Source: Talinum fruticosum (Eukaryota; Streptophyta; Magnoliopsida; Caryophyllales; Talinaceae). From it: a stretch of 64,000 bases of DNA. The notes beneath the pieces were generated by a model. The model was not told the DNA's origin. It searched no databases and saw only the letters and a list, made by a program, of their open reading frames with translations. Numbering within the stretch: the stretch's first letter is position 1; each line of letters begins with the position of its first letter. This document shows, in pieces, positions 34,015 to 46,380 of this stretch. The stretch is taken from positions 248,001 through 312,000 of the forward strand of contig JAITYX010000088.1 of assembly GCA_021018815.1 (NCBI GenBank). The letters are read 5' to 3'. The position numbers were made by a program, and so were the translations under genes.

Positions 34015-34360
34015 TTATCCGATTATACCCAGCGTAGCCGTCAACAAACGAAAGTAAGGAATGGCGTGTTGTGACATCTACAAGGATGTCGATGCGAGGC
34101 AGCGGGAAGTTATCCTAAGGGCTCGCTTTAGTCAAATCTCTAAAGTCGAGGAGCATCCGGAACCTGTCGTCCTTCTTCGAAATGAGTACTATATTTGCTA
34201 CCGAGCGAGGATAGTGAACTACCTTGATGAACCTAGACTCTAACTACTTCGGAATTCTTCCTTAATCATTAAAGCCCATTCAAGTTTCATCTTTCTCGGT
34301 TTACACGTAACGGGTTTAGCGTTTTCATAAAGTGGAATTTTATGTTCCGCTATACTTGGA
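34015..34360 (-). pseudogene. Tat-type reverse transcriptase, N-terminal half (right of the CACTA)
   Basis: The minus strand reads 'MKLEWALMIKEEFRSS', then 'VANIVLISKKDDRFRMLLDF', 'RDLTKASP', 'DNFPLPRIDILVD' and 'HSLLSFVDGYAGYN'. This is the finger/palm entry of a Tat-type RT. It stops exactly at the CACTA border. The next block of the enzyme is found at 9,385. The equivalent uninterrupted segment in the relative is at 52,930-53,210. Confidence 0.85.
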
Positions 34361-35500
34361 TTTATCCACGGCATGTCTTTATAAGACCATGCAAAGACAT
34401 TCATGAGCTCTGTAAGGAGTGAAGTGAATTGCTTCTACTGTTTTGGATTCAGTGTTTTCCAAATCTTTATCTCCAAAGGTTGATCCACTTATCCTAAATG
34501 AATTATTATTGTTTCCTTTATTATTGGTGAGTGATTTTCATGATCTTCCATAACTTTTATTAATTGTTTAGGGATTTCTTATTCATCATTAAAGGCAAAA
34601 TAATTGAAAGCAAGAGGATTCAAAAAGTAAGTGGAAAGATTCACTTTATTTAAAGAAGAAATGAATAGATCGGACACAAAAACTAAAGATACGGAATTAG
34701 GAATAATGTAATTAGAGACAGAACAATAAATAAAAAAGAAGGAGCCCTATTACTAGACTCAAGAAGGGATGTGCTCCTAAGTTGATAGCGAATTCTTGGC
34801 CCTCTTTAGCATCAATCCAAGTGATGTGCTTGGAGCCTTCATTATCGATGTCGGTGACAAACTTGGATTGATTAAGCTGCGGGTGCGGCATGGCTCGTGA
34901 CAGATGCCGAGACCGAATTCCCCTCTAAGTTCTTTTCTTGTCCGAATAGAAGATCGAAAAGATTATTCCCCGTAAGATTGGTCCAATCTAATGTGGATTG
35001 TCCCTTTTCAAGGAGGTAGGGTGCCTCCTTCTCCGAGTATATAGCTATCATTGAAAACCTCTAAACCAGGTACTAGGACGCCCGTTTCTTAATATAGTAC
35101 GATTTAGGAAAACCATAATAAGGAAAATCATCTCCTTCTTTTAGGAATTGACCATTTAAAGTATGAGGAAAGGGCTTGATAGAGCGGACTTTGTAAGGTG
35201 CGATCCTCTTAGCATGAATTTCCCACTTGGCTTGGGCTATTTCCTTAGCGATAGGTTGATAACCTAGCCGAAAGTTGTAGTTGCTAGTGGGTTCATGGGG
35301 TGGAAAGATAGGTGGTTTGCCTTGCGGCCTACAACAAGACCTAGAAAGTACCCCTTTATCCTAAGCATCGAATGAACGCTAGGGTCACCATAAGGATTGA
35401 AGTTAAAAGGTGCTTCATCCTTGTCTAAAGTGGCAAGAATCTCAAATCCGTAGATTTCGTCATCGTTGGCATCGTGCTCGATCTCAACCACGAGACTCTT
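34361..35500 (-). pseudogene. Tat polyprotein linker between protease and RT
   Basis: Degenerate minus-strand sequence. The only readable piece is at 35,264-35,491, with 'DEIYGFEILATLDKDEAPFN' and 'YGDPSVHSMLRIKGYFLGLV'. In Tat elements a long poorly conserved linker sits at this place. I see no catalytic motif. Confidence 0.55.
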
Positions 35501-35870
35501 TGGTGGTGATAGTAGTAAAGAGGTTATCCGTGTTCACGGTTACAACTTGACCTTTGATGATCATTTTAAATTTCGATGCAATGTAGAGGAACTACTTGAT
35601 GATCATACAACCAAGGGCATCCTAGGAGGAAATTGAAGGTAGTTGGGATATGTAGGACTTAGAATTTGATGTTCCTTTCTACTGCCCTTATATTAATTGG
35701 CAATGCCACTATTCCCAAAACTGTTCTCTTAGAATTATCGTAAGCTCGAAGATGGACAACCTATTTAGAGTGTTGTTGCTCTCTAATTCCTAGCCTTCTA
35801 GCGGTTCTCTAGGGACGGGCATTCACTTGGTGATCCATTATCTACCAAAGTCAAGGCATTCACTGGTCAT
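35501..35870 (-). pseudogene. Tat-type aspartic protease region (broken)
   Basis: Mixed-frame minus-strand reading gives 'TLVDNGSPS..P', which corresponds to the active-site 'lVDnGSslNv' box. It continues with 'RAYDNSKRTVLGIVALPINI' and 'FNFLLGCPWLYDHQVVP'. The pattern 'vrAfd.s.r.v.GeI.LpI..g......f.V......y..lLGrPWl' is that of plant Tat/Athila retropepsins, which process the gag-pol polyprotein. Stops are present in every frame. Confidence 0.75.
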
Positions 35871-37250
35871 CACTTACCCACAGCCCATAGACTTCGGATC
35901 TAAAGGAGGCAAGTTAAGAAGTGGTTTGGACTCATGGACATCTTGAATGAAGATAGACGGGTCCCATTGACTCGGAGTGGGTTCGGTGAAAATAGCTAAG
36001 GTATCACTAAAACGATTTTTGTTATTACTTGGTTTTGGGCAACCTTGGGTAAAGGGAGTTGGCCATTTTGAAACATGCTTTCTAGTTTGTTCTTGAATGT
36101 CCGTCACTTGTTTGGTATCATGCCCTCGTGCACGATGATATTTGCAAAATTTTCCCGGGTCCTAGTTTTTGGACTGTGTTGCGGTTATTGATTCCGCTCT
36201 AATGGGTGGCAATTCTATCTTTCCTTTTTCCAATAGATGATCAATAACTTTAGTATAAGTAGTATCAAATGGAGTGTAGTCGGTATACCTATTGAGGGCA
36301 TTGACATACTGCACCCTGCTAGTATTGCTCGTAGTGGAGGTTTTCTTATCTTTGGATCGATAATTACCTCTATACCGAGTCGCGACTATTGTGGTCGCGG
36401 TGGACAACTCTTCTTCTATTATTAAGCCACATCTCTATGGGTTAAAAAGTTCATCATGGGTAAAAACTTGAAATGTTGATTGTAATTAGGCTTTCACGAT
36501 GATCCGAACTTGGTCCTTCTCGGAGGGTCGGTCAAGTATGTGGGTAGCCTTTGCTCTCCATCCGATGAGGAAGTTCGTGAAGCTCTCTTTGTCACCTTGT
36601 TTGATTAATCCAAGTTTCTAAGAGTTACTATCAAATCAATGTTATAGTAGTATTGATGTACGAACTCCTTTCACGGATCGATCCAGGTTGGCAAGCTTAC
36701 GTGGGTCGACCACATTGTACGACTTAATTATATCGAGTATCGAAAGTCCATAGGAAGATAATATGGTAAATATCTTCCGGAATGTTCTTAAGAGTCATTG
36801 TTCCTAAGAAGTTTCTAATGTGATGGTGGGGATTACGAGAACCTTTGAACTTAATATCTAGCATGGTAAACTTTGGAGGTAGTTTACCCTTAGGAATTGA
36901 AGGGAATCCCTTGTGATCAAAATAATGATTACTGAACATAAATAACTCCCTTAACATCTATTCTATCTAATCTACACGTGGATTGGGCTGAGGTTTGGAT
37001 TCATGCTTAGGGGATTCATGTTTGAGACTGCTTGGAAGAGGTGAAGGACCTAATCTCTCTCATCTTCTCAAACGTTTAGCTTCCTCATCTTTCTTACTTG
37101 TCCTCAATAGCCTTTATAATATTCTTAAGATCCCTCGATATAGATGATGTCTTCTCCTCTTGATCATTCATCCTAGTTTCCACCACGGCAATGTTCTCGG
37201 TAAGTAAACTAAGGTTAAGAGACTCGCTCCGGGTTTAAATCCATTGGAAG
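35871..37250 (-). pseudogene. Tat-type gag (broken)
   Basis: The N-terminus is a coiled-coil-like segment (37,060-37,220: 'NDQEEKTSSISRDLKNIIKA'). The capsid core follows at 36,724-36,957 with 'PPKFTMLDIKFKGSRNPHHH' and 'IRNFLGTMTLKN', matching the 'PkF..yDG.gdP..Hlr.F' block of Tat/Athila gags. The C-terminal region has 'YTDYTPFDTTYTKVIDHLLE', KGKIELPPI and 'KFCKYHRARGHDT', the last being the 'C.yH...GH.t..C'-like box. Then comes 'SQWDPSIFIQDVHESKPLL'. Frames shift several times. A second, inverted copy of the last part lies at 5,575-5,760. Confidence 0.78.
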
Positions 37251-38649
37251 AGAACTCTTTCTAAGTACTTGTCTTATGACGAGGAATAGACGGAACCGGT
37301 GTGGTCCGCACCGAAGCTTATCGCACTCTTGTAGACCATGTAGTAGAATGAAAAGAATATGTGTTAGACTCTTTGGTGAGACGTTATAATCTTTTAGAGC
37401 TCGGATTCCGACGATACTTAGTTGTTGTAAACTTCCCTACTGCAGCCCAAAGGATGAGGTTTAGGACCATGTGAGAAAAGACCACTTTTGCGAGGAAGAG
37501 ACTTCGAGTGCAAGACCCTAAGAGACTAAGGATGCTTTTATTTGGATGCACATAGAGAATGAAGCGAAAAAATGAAGTGCATGCAGTGTTGTTCGACTTA
37601 GTTTATGATGATTCTATGATTTGGCTAATGCACTATGAATGATTTTATCCTTAATAGAAATATGCTTCTATCTTGATTGGATGACAATGCATTTTTTTCT
37701 AATCTTAGAATGATATTTCTTTGGCTACATTTGAATAAAATGAATTTTCTTAATATGAGATGAATTTGTTTTAGCTAATGCAAAAATGTAAAATGAACTC
37801 CCTAATCTAAGATGAATTTGTTTTGGCTAATGCGAAAATGTACAATGAACTCATCTAATCTAAGATAAATTTGTTTTGGCTCATGAGAAAATGTGAAATG
37901 AGAAATGGAAATGAAAATGAGAATATGACGTGAAAACTTACCAAAAGATTGAGGGAACTTTGGTAAGACACTCATGGACAATCGGCGGTGACTACATAGA
38001 CCGTGTAAAGAGGATTTTAGTATGACTCGGAAGTGCAAACAATGGACTAACCCTAGTAGGAAAAATGGTATTTTGACTTTGGCTAAATGCACATAATGGA
38101 CTGACTCTAGGAAATTTATTAAAGTGTTTTATTTACACCCATACAAGGCCTAACCAGCACTCCCCACCTATTCCTAAAGGCTCACAAGCGAGATGATTAA
38201 ATCTAAAACAAACTCATTCAAGCATGCAAATGAAGTCAATGGGCCACCTAATAGTCAAAAGATCTATGGTCAAAGAGGTTTAGACACGGTAGGATACGTG
38301 GTGACTCATAGGCCAGGGATTTAGTCCTCCGTGTGGGGTACGACAGGAGAAAAGGCCAAAATCCTCGGTACCTCTCGGTGAACCAAACGGTTTGAACCAA
38401 GAGGGCATGCTACGAGGGAAGAGGTACCGTTTCCTTGGAAAATCAAGCCTAGTTAGGCCCGCCTAGGATTCGAGTGGTAGCCTCATTCCGAGAAAGGTTA
38501 AATAGGAGGTAAAATAAATTTTTCTAGGGGTCTAAAAACAATATTTAAACTATGTTCAAAGGTTGCTAAATGCGGGATTTCTAATGTAAGCACGTTATTA
38601 AAAATACACTATTCAAGTTTTCAAGTTCGCCCTCTTAATAAAAAAATTA
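37251..38649 (-). other. Untranslated leader of the Tat-type element
   Basis: Lies between the primer site and gag. No coding motif was found; the open frame at 37,802-38,092 has no recognisable content. It holds a threefold ~53-bp repeat. Long leaders are usual for Tat elements. Confidence 0.6.
37758..37905. repeat. ~53-bp unit in three tandem copies
   Basis: Copies start at 37,758, 37,810 and 37,863 with AGAT(G/A)AATTTGTTTT(A/G)GCT(A/C)ATG and share AAAATGT(A/G)(A/C)AATGA. They lie in the leader of the Tat element. Confidence 0.88.
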
Positions 38650-38666
38650 CCCCAGCGGAGTCGCCA
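38650..38666 (-). other. Primer-binding site of the Tat-type element
   Basis: The minus strand reads TGGCGACTCCGCTGGGG beside the LTR end. This is the non-Met primer site seen in Ogre/Tat elements (tRNA-Arg-type, from memory of the lineage). It recurs, altered, at 54,136-54,152. Confidence 0.8.
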
Positions 38667-40379
38667 CTCTAGGAACCACGACCGAGCCGGACCAACCACG
38701 CTTCCCCATGGTTTACCCCTTTTTGCATAAGGGTTTTGAGGGAAATGGGTTTTGAAAGTGATTTTAATAAAGATGAATTTTAGAAAATGGGGATTGATTT
38801 TTTATTAAGATTCCCGAGTTTTATAAAAGTCAAATTAAAGAGTTAAATTAGATTGAATTGATTGGCATTTTATTAATTGTTTTTATTTCAACAATTATTT
38901 TAAAAATTCCGCGATATTATTTCATAAGCTGAAAAATAAGCAAAACTAGGGTTTTTGTTTTTGCCATGTGGCTTTAGGTCCGGATCGGTGTGTGAAAATA
39001 GTGATCGCATCGAAAGCTAGCCTCTTGACCACTTGGTGCGAGGCCACCACCTGCACCTAGTGGTGGTCGGCGCCGGCCAAAGACCATGGGCTGAGGAGGT
39101 GCGCCTCTGTCTCTACCCTGGTTGGCAGATCTAGAACCTATTTTTTTATTCCTGTATTTAAAAAATAGTCGAGATGTAATTTTAGAAGAAATAAAGCGAA
39201 AGAGGAGTCATCGATCAGTTTTTGGAAAGAAAAACTAACAAAAAAAAAAACAAAGTTTGCTCTTCCAATCTTAATACGGGAAAACTAAGACTAAAAGAGG
39301 CTAAAAATAAGTCCATCGGTCTTTGAACCGAGAATCGGATTTGGGGGCGAGGGTAAGAAACGTAGGGAAAACCCTTCCATTCCACCCGTCCGAAGACGAC
39401 CATTACTAATTTGAGTACTATACTAAAATAATGCGAAAATACAAGCACTCAACAACATCTTAAGTGAAATTAAAGCAACCAAACATAATTAAAGGAAAAC
39501 AATAAAGAAATTTGTAAAGAAAGGAATAAAGAAAGTGGAAAGAAAAGCGGAAAATAAAGAAATTACATCGGGCCGGGAGGAATTAAAATGCGATTACATG
39601 TCTTTGATCCACGGGATGTCCTACCTGCTGATCCGGATTTGGATTTGAAAGCGGTATGGGAATGAGAGCCAAACATCTCTATTTATAGGGAGAGGCCTAG
39701 GTCACAAATGACATAGTGTTGCTCTTGGCTAGCCGTTCAAACAGATGAAAATCAACCGGGCAAGAATATCCCGATATTGAATTGGATAAAGAATAGGTAA
39801 AACCCGATAAAACCAGGATGGCCGGCATCGGCCACTCGGCATGCCTAGGGTTTCGTGCCCTAGCGTGTTCCCAATGGAGTCTCCAAGCCCAAATGCATCA
39901 TTTAACTTAAAATTTGTGGGATGACCGGAGTCGGCCACGACATTGTTTTGAGGGAAAAAGCTCCTAGTCTCGTGTGGACTGTCTTGGAGCCTACACGCGA
40001 CAATTTGATGCTTGTGATCATGAAATGCAACGGCTGTAATGCCGTCTTTAGGTCTTCAGCTCCTTGCCTAATTGGACAAAAGTAAAATGCGGTATTCTAA
40101 TCTTATAATTTCCTGATATGCAACACTTGGACTTTGTTGTCTCTAGAAGCTTTGCCCTGTCTTGGATCGTCGAAAAGAAAAAGGGAATTTTAAATCAATT
40201 CAATGCAAAAGGCTATTTATATGGTGTTGGGATTCTTTATGGTTTATTGACTTTCGTCGGACCAATCTATCACGATCAGAGATCCAAATCCTCAAATACG
40301 ACTCGGGATTTCATCATCGGGCGACGGAATAAAGTACGAAATTAAAGAGATAAGGGACAACACTTTTTAGGTGTCTACA
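38667..40379 (-). repeat. 5' LTR of the Tat-type element
   Basis: Starts at 40,379 (minus TGTAGACACCTAAAAAGTG) and ends beside the primer site; the exact last base is uncertain by a few positions. It has a TATA box (minus TATAAATA) at 39,680-39,687 and a GGCGCCGGCC block near 39,068. It matches 3,732-5,553, allowing for considerable divergence, which suggests an old insertion. Confidence 0.87.
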
Positions 40380-40558
40380 AGGAGTTATCCACCCTTGCCC
40401 TTGGTTTAGATTTTATTACAACCCACCAATCTACATTATCCCTTGTCTTCGTTGGATAAGACACATACAAGACTTGCGTTGTCATTAGCGCAAATATGAA
40501 GGGGACATAGTTTGTATACTTTCGACTACGATGAAGTTACACAAATCCAAACTCTCTA
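40380..40558. other. Short flank between two elements
   Basis: 179 bases that belong to neither neighbouring LTR. They may be the pre-existing host sequence or a piece of another old element. Nothing is recognised. Confidence 0.4.
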
Positions 40559-43066
40559 TGTAACACCCTAAATCCCACTCTAGGAGTATTACATTGCCGG
40601 GAGTCCTCGAGAGGAGCCCTTAAGGCTATTTAAGGTGTCGGTTTGGTTTTCTAATTCCAAGTTAAAGGTAATAGAGGTGATTTTACACTTTTCTTGAATT
40701 TTTAAAAAAATTGCGGTAGAATGCCGTCTCGTAATATGACCTTTCCCTAAGGCTTAAAGCCTTAAAACCTTGCATAAAAATAACAATATAACTCAATGAG
40801 CCACACGCTCAAAGTACACAACTCAATGGCCACACGCCGGAGTTCAACCAAGTATGTACTAAACTTAAAACCAAACTAGATGGTTTGGCATGGGAAGAGA
40901 AGACAAATGAGGTGAGCAAACCATAAGCTCGGTGGATAATCCTATCCCAAAAATCACCATATTTTCATATTACACGGATATACCGATGGACACACATTGG
41001 CGGTTTAATAACGTATCCAGTCAACTAACTTCTAACTCTTTTCCATCTTTTCTAAATTCCAGTTGGGACACCCTAGGTGCTTTGCATACTTCTCGGTTAG
41101 TTATTTCTCATTTGCAAACAACTTTATCAACGAATTACATCAAATCAAGCAAAGGATGAAACTTCAATATTCAACTCACGCAAGTTTACACATAAATCAT
41201 TTCGAATATTTTCTCAACAATATTTTATTCTCATCAACAAATCACTCGAAACATCAAGTATCTTTCAACGAATTTTGACTTCAACAAGCACTAGACAATT
41301 TCTTGGGGCACGACCCCATTACATAGGCTCCCGGGACCTAGTTCTAATGAAACTCCGGTAAGGCTCCACATTCCTCGTCGACAAAAAATCAACAACCTGA
41401 ATACATATGGTTGGTTAGGGATCTTGGTACACCGAGAACCCGGGGCATCAACCCATCATGCAACACGAGTGTTGGTAGGCATCTTATCACACAAGGACTC
41501 CATGGTTTGGAATGCAAGACCGAGGATCTCCTCTCGTGCTAAACAATCCTTAGACCCAAAATCAATTCCAACTAGTTTCCAAACATTAATTCATCAAGTT
41601 ACTGTTTCAAACAACATTTTCAAATCAATTTAACACCGTAGAAGACATAGCGCCATATGCCACCCCTCTAAATTCAATTTCTCAAATTAGTATAACTTCT
41701 CGAAAACATATTTTCAAGTTTGAAAACAGCTATCAAGAAATAGTATTCAAGGATCGTTTTGCGCAAATTTTCCAAGCAAACTTTTCGAGCATTATTTGGA
41801 ATTAAGTCACTTTATAAGCCAAGCATCTCCATATTAAGATTCAACATACCAAGCTAGCATATTTACTCATGTATTCACCTAAGTATTTAGCGTCATATTA
41901 TATTCATCCATATTCTACTCAACCAAAACTCTCACATTCCAATATACATAATTATCGCCTCCTTCGTGTCCAAAAGCGTCAATCACACCGAAATCATTTT
42001 GAATCATTCCAACATTCAATTTCACATATAGTTTCTTCCTAAGTCTGTCCCATTGTTAATTCAATTTAATTTCAACTTAATAATCACAAATAGTCACTCT
42101 TATTTAATCCAATAGATACTAATGTTCTACCTTGAGACCTCAATGATACATAAATGAATATAGATATATACTCCCTTGATACTCTCACATTCCAATATAC
42201 GGAATTAAGTTTTAAGCACAACAAACTCGGGAAACTAAAGCTCCTTTGAGCCACAATACGAACAAGCCATAAAGCACTCATAACCACAAACTATCTTAAA
42301 TGCTTACAATTTCAACCCAAGGAGTCAAAACTTGTCACAATCTATTAAATTGAACTCAAATTCTTGTAGTTTATCATCCTAGCTTGTCAACTCACTAATT
42401 TAATTCGTACGAGCCATGAGAATAACGAACAATTAACACTCTCGGTATTCAACTCAACTCCACAATTTCATCTGTTTATCTAATCAATCCTTTAATTTTT
42501 ATTTTTAATTTATGTTACTTCAATGTCAACTTCACATAATTAAACAATTCAATGACCTCAATGGAATTTTAATCACCACATAACAATCTTGGGAATCCAC
42601 AAATTACCAATAATTCATTCAAGCTCTAGATTTCTATAAATTCAAGAATTAGAATTACCCACCTCTAATTCTAGGGTTTGGAATCGATTTCACTCGGTTT
42701 CCTTCTTCCTCTTTTTGCTTCTTGCTCTCTGGTTCGGGATCATGATTCTCAATTTCTCGTGCTCTGTCTTTCTGCTTTGTTTTTTATTTGACTTGCTTGT
42801 CGCCACATCTTATTCTCATCCCTTGCTTTCTTTGTTTGTTCTCTCGCTTGCTTGCCAGTTCTTCTTCCCCGGTCACTTGTTCCTTTTTCTGGTAGCCTTT
42901 CGGCTTTCGGTCTCTTGCCCTCTGCCTTGTTCCCACTCAACACCTCTCTTCCTCTTCCTCTTACTCACCGTCTTCCTGTCTCCACCTCTCTCGCTCTCCA
43001 TCTCCACTTCTCTTTCTCTTTCTTTGCTCTTCTTCTTCTTTCATATCCCGTTTCTTTTCTCTCTCG
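40559..43066 (-). repeat. B-family LTR (outer copy), 3' part
   Basis: Its minus-sense end is TGTTACA (plus TGTAACACCCTAAA at 40,559). It aligns with 43,067 onward for about 2.5 kb and is interrupted by the inner solo LTR. It resumes briefly at 46,283-46,380. The rest of its 5' part is missing. Confidence 0.8.
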
Positions 43067-46000
43067 TGTAACACCTCAAAACACCCCCTATGAGTATTAC
43101 ATCGCTAGAGTGCCTCATGGGAACTCCAAGGCTCTATCAGGTGTCGGTTCGGTCCTCTAAATTCAACTTAGAGGTAATAAAGGTGGCTTTCCAAAAGAAT
43201 TGGGATTTCCTAAAAATTTGGCGAGTTTTGTTTATAATATGGAATATCCCATAGGCTCAAAGGCTTAAAACCGTGTATAAAAACCACAATAAAACTCAAT
43301 GAGCCACACGCTCGGAGTATATAACTCAACGACCACACGCCGGAGTCCAACCAATCATGCGATAAAACTTAAAACAATCTAAATGGTTCGTTACACATCC
43401 GGTACAACTATATGAACTAAATTACAAACTACAATGCTTGAGAAATATATAAAATGTATATTCTTTACTCGAATTACTCAAGCACGCAGACAAACGATGT
43501 CGGTGGAGTCCAAAATATGCTAAGTGTAGATCATACTTTACGAAAGTGTACTTGCAACACTAGGGGAAAAGGGGAAAATTTGTAGGGGTGAACAATAAAC
43601 CACGGGCTCACCGGAGTCTTACACCTTTAAAATGGAAATTCTTTACACATATTACTCATAATAATGAAATCGGTGAAAGCGTAATAATATAATACAAATC
43701 TATATACTTTTCAATGAAAACTCTCGAAATCATTTGCAACATAGAACTCATAACACTTCAATCATTCAAAAGCACGGATTACAATCATTTTGGGAATTGA
43801 ATCACATTAAACAAGGTGGAACCATCCGTACTTTCTTTCAAATACTTTCGGACATAGACTGAGAATTCTTTCGGGGCTTTAGACGATTGAACTAGCACCG
43901 AGGCGGTTCTCGGGGTGCAACCCCGATTCGAGTTCCGGGACCTATCTCTAGTAAAATTCTTGGAAGGCTCCCTTTCCTCGTCGAGAAAGAATCAACCTCT
44001 CTGGTTGATGGGCATCCTGATACGCAAGGACCCCGTGGCCCGGTACGCACGACCACCTCCTTCTTCCGGTCTAAACAATCTTAGCCCAAAATTCATTTAA
44101 ACCGAAGTGATCACAATCACTTATCAAACTTGGTTTCTAACCAAGATCTCAATCAATTTATCATCGTAGAAGGCATGACATACGTGTCACCCTTCTAAAT
44201 TCACTTTCGAATCGGTTTCACTTCTTATGGCACATATTTCAAGTTCGAAAGAATTTCTCAAGAATCATACACAAATATCATTTTGCGTAAACATTTGAAC
44301 TCTTTTCAAAACTAACTTTCAGGCATTATTTAGAATTAAATCACTTCATGTGTCAAGCATCTCTATACCAAAACTTAACATTCTAAGCTAGCACATTTAT
44401 TCAAGTATTCGCGCTAGTATCTCACAATTACTCGTATTCCTCCATATTCTACTCAAGCATGAGTCTTCTATTCCTATATAAGTAGTTGTCGCCGTATTTT
44501 GTTTTCAATGACACAAATTAATCTACATGGATGCATATTCCCCTTATATTCTAATTTCCCAGTCCTCCTCTATATTCCAAAGTCCATTCCCCTTAACTTA
44601 ATTCACTTTCAAACTGAATGAGTTTAGGACCTAATACTTTTATGAGTCACAATAACCACAAGTAATTCTCATCTTATGTTTCTACCTTATTAATAAACTC
44701 TTTGTCGCCCACATTCAATCCTATAACTCTTAATTTCTTTCTTTACTCAAGTTTGGCTAGCTCTGCTTATCTTCAAGTTTAATTCATCCTCAAGGATTTA
44801 AATGTATTTTGAATTCAATTAACTTAACAATCATCCACTTCTCACTTCCATGCCACATTCGTGTATTAATCAACATGAACTCGTACTCTCTTTATGCTCC
44901 GAATTATCGTTTCCCAATATCAATAGTTATTTCCCAATGAAAAGAATTCAGGAAGTCCCCGAGGCTTGACTAACTCCTAAATTGTACCCAAATCGCAACT
45001 TCTTTGTTTTCAATTGCTAATGCTACTTCGATATTATTCCTTGAACCTACGCAATCTAACTTTCTCATAATCTCTAATATCCCAATTCAGCCTTAACATT
45101 TAAGCGGATTATCTCAAGTTCTAATTCGGTCCTAACTACTTCCTACGGTACAATCATTCTATATTCCCGACAAACATTTAACATTCACAATAAAGCGGAC
45201 ATTCGATATTCACAATAAATTCATTTGCATTTCAAAACTAATAATAGTTTAGAGTATAAGACTACCCACCTCGAATTTTATGGTTTGTAATCTAATTTGG
45301 ATCAATTCGATTAGGTTCCTTGCCCTCCTCTTCTTCCCGTTACGCCTCTGTATCTCTCTCTCTGTCTCGCTTTGTTCCTCTCGACTTGGTCTCCATTTGC
45401 CCGGCACGGTTAGGCCCCTCGCGCATGCCCATAGCTCACCGGCCACCACTTCCTTGTTCGCCGGCCGCCTCTTCCTTTTCCGCCCGCCGTGGTCCCTTTT
45501 TCACCATTCGCGCTCGTTCCTCGGTGTTGGTCTCGGTCTTTTGCCCCTCGTGCTCTCCGTCTCTGCTGCGCTTTATTTCTAGTCCGCTCCACGCCCCCTC
45601 TTCGCTCATCGAGTCCCAGCGTTCTCGCACCCTTTCTCTCTACTTCTCTCGCTCACTTGTGTTTCTCCCTCGCCCGACCTCCCTTCTCTCGCTCTCCCTG
45701 TTCCGGTTCTGCTCCTTCTTTTTTAACTCCCTGTTTCCTTTTTCCTTCGTCCACCACCTGTCCTCGGGCTGCCAGTGCCCGCCGATCGCCGATTTCCGGT
45801 CTTCCTCTCGCTCTCCATCTCTCTCTTTTCGTGTTACGTGCTCTATCTATCCCCTTCCTTTGCTCTGCTTCCTTTCATTCTCTTGCCCGAGTCCCCTTTG
45901 CCTCCCTCTCTCTCTCGGTTCCCTCCCTCTTCATGGCTTCTCTAAGAAAGGCAACGCTTTTTCACTAAGTAAGTCCCAACTAACCCCTAATGCTCCCTTC

Positions 46001-46282
46001 TCACTCCTTTTTTTTCTTTTTAAGCATTATGTAGATTAAATTCTAATACATAGCATAAGCGAGTCTCGGGTTTTTATTTAGCTCATCCAGGCGGACAATT
46101 CGCAGAGAGGAACTAATACGCGTTACTAATTTTAGTTATGCGAACTAACCATAATTCGCTCATATAAATTTACGAATATCGACCATGAACATAACTTGGT
46201 CATTCGACCTACTCTATTTAATCAAGGCTAAATAATTAACTTAACTTCAATAGTTTCCTAACCCAAAATTACGGGTCTTACA
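43067..46282 (-). repeat. Solo LTR of the B family, complete, nested in another copy
   Basis: The LTR is 3,216 bp, from TGTAACACCTC at 43,067 to GGGTCTTACA at 46,282 (minus: TGTAAGACCC...GTGTTACA). CTCG flanks it on both sides (43,063-43,066 and 46,283-46,286), a probable target duplication of 4-5 bp. No primer site or polypurine tract adjoins, so it is a solo LTR left by LTR-LTR recombination. The CT-rich block 45,300-45,960 gives low-complexity open frames on both strands that are not genes. Confidence 0.87.
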
Positions 46283-46380
46283 CTCGATCTCTTGGTCTCC
46301 TTTTCTAATTTGTTCGCCCTCGATTTTCTCTACTCATCTTCTCCTTACTTCTCTCTTTGTTTCTCTCTCTCTTATTGGTG
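46283..46380 (-). repeat. B-family LTR (outer copy), short resumed piece
   Basis: CT-rich sequence continuing the outer LTR after the solo LTR. It gives way around 46,380 to Tat LTR sequence, so the remainder of the outer LTR was deleted. Confidence 0.55.

Larger units (their letters stand above)
3732..40379 (-). mobile_element. Tat-type Ty3/gypsy retrotransposon, split by a 24.6-kb CACTA insertion
   Basis: This is the outermost element of the nest. From right to left it has a 5' LTR (38,667-40,379), a primer site (38,650-38,666), a leader, gag, protease, RT, RNase H, a second RNase H-like region, integrase, and a 3' LTR (3,732-5,553, cut at its far end). The two LTRs align across their shared landmarks: the TATA box, the GGCGCCGGCC block, and the TGT(A/G)(A/G)ACACC start. 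The RNase H to second RNase H to integrase order, and a primer site of the kind used by Ogre/Tat elements, indicate the Tat lineage. CACTA sequence interrupts RT at 9,386-34,014. A 1.2-kb inverted piece lies between integrase and the 3' LTR. All genes are degenerate. Confidence 0.85.

Noticed and set aside
37802..38092. 96-codon minus-strand frame in the Tat leader
   Set aside because: Spans the 53-bp repeats and shows no recognised motif; most likely chance.
45249..46039. 239-codon Ser/Pro/Leu-rich frame and antisense Arg-rich frames
   Set aside because: CT-rich block inside the solo LTR, homologous to other non-coding LTR blocks.
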